Under the pieces are notes generated by a model. The model was not told the origin of the DNA and did not search any database. It was given only the letters and a program-made list of their open reading frames with translations. A stretch of 64,000 bases of DNA, from the NCBI GenBank assembly GCA_027306915.1, contig DAHUYW010000013.1, forward strand, positions 1-64,000. The letters are read 5' to 3'. The position numbers and the translations under genes are program-made. Positions 59,329 through 64,000 of the stretch are shown here, piece by piece (within the stretch, counting starts at the first letter, position 1; the number at the start of each line of letters is the position of its first letter). The DNA is from Spirochaetales bacterium. Lineage in GTDB: Bacteria; Spirochaetota; Spirochaetia; DAHUYW01.

Positions 59329-60062
59329 ATGGTGCAGGCGGAGCAAAGGGAGGCGGTCGGAACGATAGGCCCCGTAATAAGAAGGGCGCTCGCGAGTCCG
59401 GCCGGGAGGGCGTGCCTGGAGCTCGTCCTCGTGATTGTTTTGCGACTCATTTTCAACGCGGACGGCGCCTTCTTCAAGCTCGGGAGACCCACCGCGACAC
59501 ACTGCGCCAGGCTTCAGTCTATGGAATCCTCGCGTGCGGAATGACCCTCGTCATAATCACCGGCGGCGAAAAGATCTCGACCTACGTGACCGACCCAAGC
59601 GGCCAGGTGATCATCAAGAAGCTGCCGGCCGTTTTTTCGATGATCGATTCGCGGGTCTTTGGCGGCAATCTTTCGATTGTGAGTCTCATCTTCTTCGGCT
59701 GCGTCGCCGCCACGTGGATCCTGCCTGCTCGCCACAAGTGGGGACGCGAGCTCTATTCCATCGGCGGTAACGAAGAGGCCGCGCGCCTGTCCGGGGTCTC
59801 TGTGCGATTGTCGAAGTTCCTGGCATACAGCTTCTCGGGGCTCATGTGCGCCGTGGCGGGAATCTGCCAGGCGGCCCAGGAGGCGCAGGGAGACCCGGAG
59901 GCGGGGGCGGGCTACGAGCTCACGGCAATAGCCATGGTCGTCATCGGCGGCACAAGCCTTGCTGGCGGGCGTGGGAGCATGGGGCTCACCCTGCTCGGCA
60001 TCCTCACGATCGGCTATCTCGAAAAGATCCTGAGCATCAATGCGGTTCCCGAGGCCGCGCGC
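59329..60062 (+). pseudogene. Ribose-type ABC permease remnant with frameshift and internal deletion
   Basis: The frame from ATG 59329 encodes a permease N-terminus (LVLVIVLRLIFNADGAFFKL) but then runs to a stop at 59544. The adjacent frame continues the protein (HRDTLRQASVYGILACGMTL, then VIITGG), so one base was lost near 59485-59495. After ITGG the expected IDLSVG segment and about 90 residues are missing, and the sequence resumes at EKISTYVTDPSG. It then matches the family (YSIGGNEEAARLSGV, GGTSLAGGRGSM) to about 60062, where the C-terminus is cut short. Confidence 0.8.
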
Positions 60063-60164
60063 TCCACGGAGCGGAAGGAGGTGCGGTCGCAGGAGAAATG
60101 GTTTGGATTTTCGAGCTCGTTTCTTTCCGATAGGTCCCAAATCTACGTCACAAGGAAAGGAAAC

Positions 60165-61133
60165 ATGAAAAGAAGGTCGCTGACAGTCTTGTTCTTTGCG
60201 GCTCTCGTAGGCTTTGCCGCGATGCCGCTCTTCGCCAACGGAGGTCAGGAGAAGGGTCAGGCGAAGGCCGCGGGCCAGCCCAAGTGGGTGATCGGCATGA
60301 GCCAGTGCAATCTCGGCGAGCCCTGGCGCGTTCAGATGAACGCCGACATCAAGGCAGAAGCCGACAAACACCCTGAGATAAAAATGGTCTTCAAGGATGC
60401 GCAAAACGACACCCTCAAGCGGCGCGCCCATGTCGAGGAGTTCGTGAGCGCGGGCGTCAATCTGCTCATCATCAGCCCCAAAGAGGCCCAGCCGCTGGCC
60501 GAGCCGGTGGCAATGGCGATGGAAGCCGGCATTCCAGTCATAGTGCTGGACCGCGACATCGTGGGAGAGAGACACACTGAGTTCATCGGAGCCGACAACG
60601 TCAAGATCGGCAAGGCTGTTGGGACATGGCTCGTCGATAAGTACGGTGGAAAGAAGGCGAGCGTCGTCGAGCTCATGGGACTTCAGACCTCGACGCCGGG
60701 CCAAGACCGGCACAAGGGCTTCGTGGACGCGATAGCCAGATCGGACCTCAACGTCATCTTCCAGGCAGACTGCAAGTGGCTCGAGCCCGACGCACGCACC
60801 GAAATGGAGTCGGCTTTGGCGCGGTTCAACACCATCAACATCGTTTACGGACACAACGATCCTTCGGCTCATGGAGCCTATCTTGCGGCCAAAGCGGTCG
60901 GCCGGGAGAAGGACATCGTGTTCGTCGGCATCGATTCTCTGCCGCAGGAAGGGGTCGCCTACGTAAAACAGGGCATCCTCAATGCAACGTTTCAGTATCC
61001 CACGGGCGGCGACGTCGCCATCCGACAGGCGATAAAGATGCTTGACAAGGAACAGGTGCCCAAGCGAATCACCCTCGGCTCGCGCATGTTTACCCAGGAC
61101 AAAGTTGACCAAGGCGGTGTGCCAATCGAGTGA
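60165..61133 (+). CDS. Ribose-type ABC substrate-binding protein
   Basis: The intact 322-aa binding protein (RbsB type) has the signal MKRRSLTVLFFAALVGFAAM ending LFANGGQEKG, then WVIGMSQCNLGEPWRVQMNA, IPVIVLDRDIVGERHTEFIG and IVYGHNDPSAHGAYLAAKA. AAGGAAAGG precedes ATG 60165. No stop separates it from the permease remnant in the same frame, so a longer fusion could in theory be read through. The associated ATPase and permease are damaged, so it may serve another system or be a relic still expressed. Confidence 0.87.
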   Translation: MKRRSLTVLFFAALVGFAAMPLFANGGQEKGQAKAAGQPKWVIGMSQCNLGEPWRVQMNADIKAEADKHPEIKMVFKDAQNDTLKRRAHVEEFVSAGVNLLIISPKEAQPLAEPVAMAMEAGIPVIVLDRDIVGERHTEFIGADNVKIGKAVGTWLVDKYGGKKASVVELMGLQTSTPGQDRHKGFVDAIARSDLNVIFQADCKWLEPDARTEMESALARFNTINIVYGHNDPSAHGAYLAAKAVGREKDIVFVGIDSLPQEGVAYVKQGILNATFQYPTGGDVAIRQAIKMLDKEQVPKRITLGSRMFTQDKVDQGGVPIE

Positions 61134-61157
61134 GAGCTCGTCCCGTGCTTGGTGTCG

Positions 61158-61206
61158 ACCCCGACCGAGGCCGTCTTCGGCAAGAGTCGGGGTTCGGCTT
61201 TCTTCG
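61158..61206 (+). terminator. Likely terminator after the binding-protein gene
   Basis: ACCCCGAC (61158-61165) and GTCGGGGT (61186-61193) form an 8-bp stem, with a smaller inner stem, followed by a T-rich TTCGGCTTTCTTC. The T tract is imperfect. Confidence 0.55.
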
Positions 61207-61328
61207 GGCCGGCGCGATCCCTCGCACGGTTGTGCACCGGCCCTATCGTCTTCGGGGGAATTCGGGTCTATACTTATGGCATCCCCAGGTAACGGAGGCT
61301 CGCACCCCGCGGTGCGTCTCGAACAGTC

Positions 61329-61694
61329 GTGAGCTACCAAATCCTCATCGTTGACGACGAAAAAGAGTTCTGCGTCTCGTTGTCCGAGCTGCTCAAAGAC
61401 GAGGGCGATGAGGCTCTCTACACCGTCGATCCTCGCGAAACCCTTGCGATCCTCGCTCGCGAGCAGATCCAACTCGTCATCATGGATGTCCGCATGCCGT
61501 GGATCGGGGGCATCGACCTTCTCAAGCTCGTTCACCGGTCGAACCCGGAAACAAAGGTGATAATCCTCACCGGCCATCCGAGCGTCGACAATGCGGTCCA
61601 GGCGATGAAGTACGGGGCGGTCAATTTCTATGAGAAGCCCCCTCGCCTTGCTACGCTCTTCGACGAGATTCGAGAGCTAGCGGCCCGCGCCTAA
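61329..61694 (+). CDS. Response-regulator receiver domain (5' part of a split NtrC-type regulator)
   Basis: The 121-aa receiver starts at GTG 61329 and has acidic residues D9/D10, phospho-acceptor D53 in LVIMDVRMPWIGG, Thr in ILTGHPSV and Lys103 in FYEKPP. The TAA at 61692-61694 ends it. Translation beyond the stop would continue in the same frame through a short linker into the AAA+ gene at 61728. It may therefore be the receiver of one NtrC-like protein broken by a nonsense codon; two separate genes are the alternative. Confidence 0.85.
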   Translation: MSYQILIVDDEKEFCVSLSELLKDEGDEALYTVDPRETLAILAREQIQLVIMDVRMPWIGGIDLLKLVHRSNPETKVIILTGHPSVDNAVQAMKYGAVNFYEKPPRLATLFDEIRELAARA

Positions 61695-61727
61695 CGCGAT
61701 GCGTCAAACTTCGTTTCGCGGGGAAAG

Positions 61728-62645
61728 GTGATCACGCGCGACGCGAAAATGCGGAAGGTCCTAGCATCCGCCGAGAAAGCCGCGCAGACGAATGCGCCCG
61801 TGCTTATCACGGGCGAGACCGGCACCGGTAAGGAGCTCATTGCAAACCTGGTGCACACTGCGGGGCCTCGGTCGGAGCACTCCTTCGTGAAGGTCAACTG
61901 CGCGGCAATCCCGGAAACGCTCCTCGAGAGCGAGCTCTTCGGGCACGAGCGCGGCGCATTCACAAACGCGATAGCACAGCGAAAGGGCAAGTTCGAGCTT
62001 GCGGACCACGGAACCATCTTCCTCGATGAGATCGGCGATATGGCCTCGGGGACTCAGGCGAAGATCCTGCGCGTGCTCCAGGAGCAGGAGTTCGAGCGGG
62101 CCGGAGGGTCCGAGACGGTAAATGTCGACCTTCGCATTATTGCCGCAACGAACAAGGATCTGCCCGACCTCATCGAGAAGGGGCTTGTCCGGGAAGATCT
62201 CTACTACCGCCTCTGCGTTATCAGCCTCCATCTCCCGCCGCTGCGCGAGCGACAAGGCGACGTCGAGCTTCTCATGGAGCACTTTATCCACCAGTTTGGC
62301 GAGCGTCACGGGAAACATATTGCGGGTCTCGAAGATCGGACCCGGCGGTTTCTCCTCGATCATACCTGGCCGGGCAATGTCCGCGAACTACGCAACTGCA
62401 TCGAGCGCGCCGTTATCTTCTGCGAGGGGGAGCGGATCTCGTTGAAGGATCTGCCCGCCCAATACACCGAGCTCCGCGGCGGCCGCCACCAGGAAGAGCT
62501 TCGGATGAGCTTCGATAACCTCCAGCGCCGGATGATCCTGCAGGCCCTCGAGAAGAGCAAGGGAGTCAAGTCAAAGGCCGCCGACATGCTCGAGATCGAT
62601 CGCAGGACGCTGTACAACCGCATAAAGAAGCTCGGTCTGGACTGA
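61728..62645 (+). CDS. NtrC-type sigma-54 activator: AAA+ and Fis-HTH domains
   Basis: The 305-aa protein has an AAA+ domain with Walker A GETGTGKE, NCAAIPETLLESELFGHERG, GTIFLDEIGDM and LRIIAATNKDLP, then a Fis-type HTH (SKAADMLEIDRRTLYNRIKK). The sigma-54 contact loop reads GAFTNA instead of the usual GAFTGA. It starts at GTG 61728, directly after GGGGAAAGG with too little spacing for good initiation. It is in frame with the receiver upstream across a TAA codon. Confidence 0.88.
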   Translation: MITRDAKMRKVLASAEKAAQTNAPVLITGETGTGKELIANLVHTAGPRSEHSFVKVNCAAIPETLLESELFGHERGAFTNAIAQRKGKFELADHGTIFLDEIGDMASGTQAKILRVLQEQEFERAGGSETVNVDLRIIAATNKDLPDLIEKGLVREDLYYRLCVISLHLPPLRERQGDVELLMEHFIHQFGERHGKHIAGLEDRTRRFLLDHTWPGNVRELRNCIERAVIFCEGERISLKDLPAQYTELRGGRHQEELRMSFDNLQRRMILQALEKSKGVKSKAADMLEIDRRTLYNRIKKLGLD

Positions 62646-62646
62646 G

Positions 62647-63060
62647 ATGGACGACACGAAGCGGAACCTGGTTCGAATGCACGGCGTTCACGTCAGCTAC
62701 GGAGACGTGAAAGCCCTGAAGGGAGTCGACTTTGACCTCGCACGGGGGGAGATCCACGGCCTCATCGGAGAGCATCGAGCCGGCAAGAGCACTCTGGTCA
62801 AGCTGCTTTCGGGAGCGGTCACCAAGGACGGGGGAACCATCGAATACCGCGGGCAGCAGGTTCACCACTTCACGCCCAAGACTGCAATCCAAAGCCGGAT
62901 CGCTATCGTGAATCAGACTACGACTGTAATTCCCACGATCAATGCGATAGAGAACATCTTTACCGGCCAGCGCATCACCTCGGGGATGGGCTTCCTCAAC
63001 ATGGCGAAGATGGAAGCCCGGGCGCTTCGTCGAGAAGATCATCCAGAAGGTGGAATGTAA
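62647..63060 (+). pseudogene. N-terminal fragment of a ribose-type ABC ATPase
   Basis: The first 125 or so residues match NBD1 of an RbsA-type ATPase: VRMHGVHVSYGDVKALKGVD, GEHRAGKSTLVKLLSGAVT (Walker A with H/R replacing NG) and IVNQTTTVIPTINAIENIFT (Q-loop). The frame then reads MEARALRREDHPEGGM and stops, lacking the signature and Walker B. A one-base shift gives FVEKIIQKVE, so a frameshift or a join lies near 63015-63025. It overlaps the kinase gene that begins at 63050. Confidence 0.8.
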
Positions 63061-63907
63061 ATGGGAAGAGCTCCACTACGCAGACGAGCTCCTCATCAGC
63101 CTGAAGGCCTTTCCCTTCCGCGACGAGGATTACAAGTCGCTCGGAACGATTCTGGTCATCGAAGATATCTCCAAGGACCGCTACATCCAGGACTACCTCC
63201 TGCGTGCCGAAAAGATATCTTCGGTGGCCGAGCTTGCCACGGGGGTCGCACATGAGATAAGCAACCCCTTAAGCGTGATCCTGAACTACGTCGAGATATT
63301 GAAACGGGGACATCGAAACGACCGCGACCTTGATCGCCTGACCGTCATCGAGAAAGAGCTTAACCGGATCGGCGACACGATCGGGAGCCTCCTTTCCTTT
63401 TCACGCATTCGCAAAATCCCCAAGACGAGCCTCGATATCGTCGACCTGGTGCGCGAGGTGGTGCTTCTCGTCGACCACAAGCTGAAGGAGAAGACCGTAA
63501 CCCTGCGGTGGGACAACGACTGCCGCCAGATCGCGATCTATGGGGACGAGAACAGCCTTAAACAAGTATTCGTCAATCTGATCATCAACAGCGTCGAGGC
63601 TGTCGAGGAGCACGGCTGCATCGAGATACATATCCAGCGGATAGAGCCCGAGGGGTATGTGGAGATTGCCATCGTCGACGACGGGTGCGGGATTCCCCCC
63701 GAGATCGTGGATCGTATCTTCGACCCGTTCTTCACGACGAAGACCGGCAAGAAGAATACCGGCCTTGGCCTTTCGATCTGCCAGCACATCATCGAGTACC
63801 ACGACGGTCTCATCATCTGCGCCTCCGGCGAAAAGACCGCCATGAAAGTCCGGCTTCCCATCCTCGCGGAGTGTGATACAATGGTGGATCGCCCCAATCA
63901 TCCATAG
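63050..63907 (+). CDS. NtrB-like sensor histidine kinase, N-terminally truncated
   Basis: The 285-aa kinase part begins (GTG 63050) with the end of a PAS-like domain (SLGTILVIEDIS), then HisKA with H68 in GVAHEISNPLS, and a HATPase with NLIINSVEA, DDGCGIPPE, DPFFTTKTGKKNTGLGLSIC. It lacks the N-terminal sensing region expected of such kinases. It is the natural partner of the NtrC-type protein at 61329-62645. The reading frame is open upstream through the ATPase fragment junction, so it may have arisen by fusion at 63020. Confidence 0.8.
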   Translation: MECKWEELHYADELLISLKAFPFRDEDYKSLGTILVIEDISKDRYIQDYLLRAEKISSVAELATGVAHEISNPLSVILNYVEILKRGHRNDRDLDRLTVIEKELNRIGDTIGSLLSFSRIRKIPKTSLDIVDLVREVVLLVDHKLKEKTVTLRWDNDCRQIAIYGDENSLKQVFVNLIINSVEAVEEHGCIEIHIQRIEPEGYVEIAIVDDGCGIPPEIVDRIFDPFFTTKTGKKNTGLGLSICQHIIEYHDGLIICASGEKTAMKVRLPILAECDTMVDRPNHP

Positions 63908-64000
63908 TTGCTCTCCCGCAAGGGGAGGTTGTGAGCTTTCGCGCATGGCCTAGAGGCCGGACGCCGTCCTCGGCAGGATTCTCGCGCGGGAGCCATCGAA

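Noticed and set aside
1..64000. tRNA, rRNA, prophage or insertion-sequence genes
   Set aside because: No clover-leaf-like segment, rRNA core sequence, integrase or transposase motif was recognised by reading. A tRNAscan or IS search would be needed to exclude short or degenerate cases.

Overview
The window is GC-rich, densely coded bacterial chromosome with no rRNA, tRNA, CRISPR array or phage genes that I can see. Several exported proteins carry the glycine-rich start after the signal sequence that is common in spirochaetes (AGGSKES, FAGGTKEGG, FANGGQEKG). Together with the many sugar ABC systems, this suggests a free-living, high-GC member of the Spirochaetales; that assignment is inference.

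Layout. 1-4.1 kb (+): DNA repair and housekeeping genes (nfo, an HtrA-like protease, a HAD phosphatase, a NIF3-like protein, trxB). 4.2-8.9 kb: a PTS-IIA regulator, a lipoprotein, a GH12 glucanase, an SDR and an erythromycin-esterase-like protein. 8.9-11.7 kb: a (Re)-citrate-synthase-like enzyme divergent from an HTH-citrate-synthase fusion, around a palindrome-rich control region. 11.8-13.7 kb: a HEPN/MNT pair, a YwbE protein and a TSUP permease. 13.9-19.7 kb (-): corA-bpt-parE-parC with overlapping or near-touching reading frames. 19.8-23.7 kb (-): a divergent NRAMP-like transporter, a 57-aa membrane protein, a soluble MgtE-N/CBS protein and a frameshifted M23 peptidase.

25-32.2 kb (+): a polyol/sugar-alcohol locus with an SDR, a NarL-type two-component system, an ABC importer without its own ATPase and a zinc dehydrogenase. 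32.3-34.8 kb: a metallo-hydrolase and a glycosyltransferase-acyltransferase fusion. 35-43.6 kb (-): a YesN/YesM system with its own periplasmic sugar-binding protein, followed by a complete ribose-type ABC importer. 43.8-48.3 kb: a DMT permease, a quinone oxidoreductase, a GNAT protein with an in-frame 78-bp duplication and a UbiB-type kinase. 48.4-51.4 kb (-): a sigma-factor/YCII/HhH/DHFR-like operon. 51.7-53.9 kb (+): a Phd/VapC pair and a TetR gene with an unrecognised partner. 54.4-57.5 kb (-): a second sugar importer without an ATPase.

58.3-63.9 kb (+) is a mosaic of decayed and intact pieces. It holds the C-terminal part and, separately, the N-terminal part of a ribose-type ABC ATPase, a frameshifted and internally deleted permease, an intact binding protein, a receiver and NtrC-type AAA+ protein separated by an in-frame stop, and a truncated histidine kinase. 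It looks like a rearranged sugar-uptake locus with its NtrBC-type control genes.

The most notable items are the citrate synthase pair with its operator architecture, the Mg/Mn transport cluster with a detached MgtE-like sensor, the glycosyltransferase-PlsC fusion, the three-component sugar sensor, and the mosaic region. Two genes also have promoters placed exactly for leaderless transcripts.
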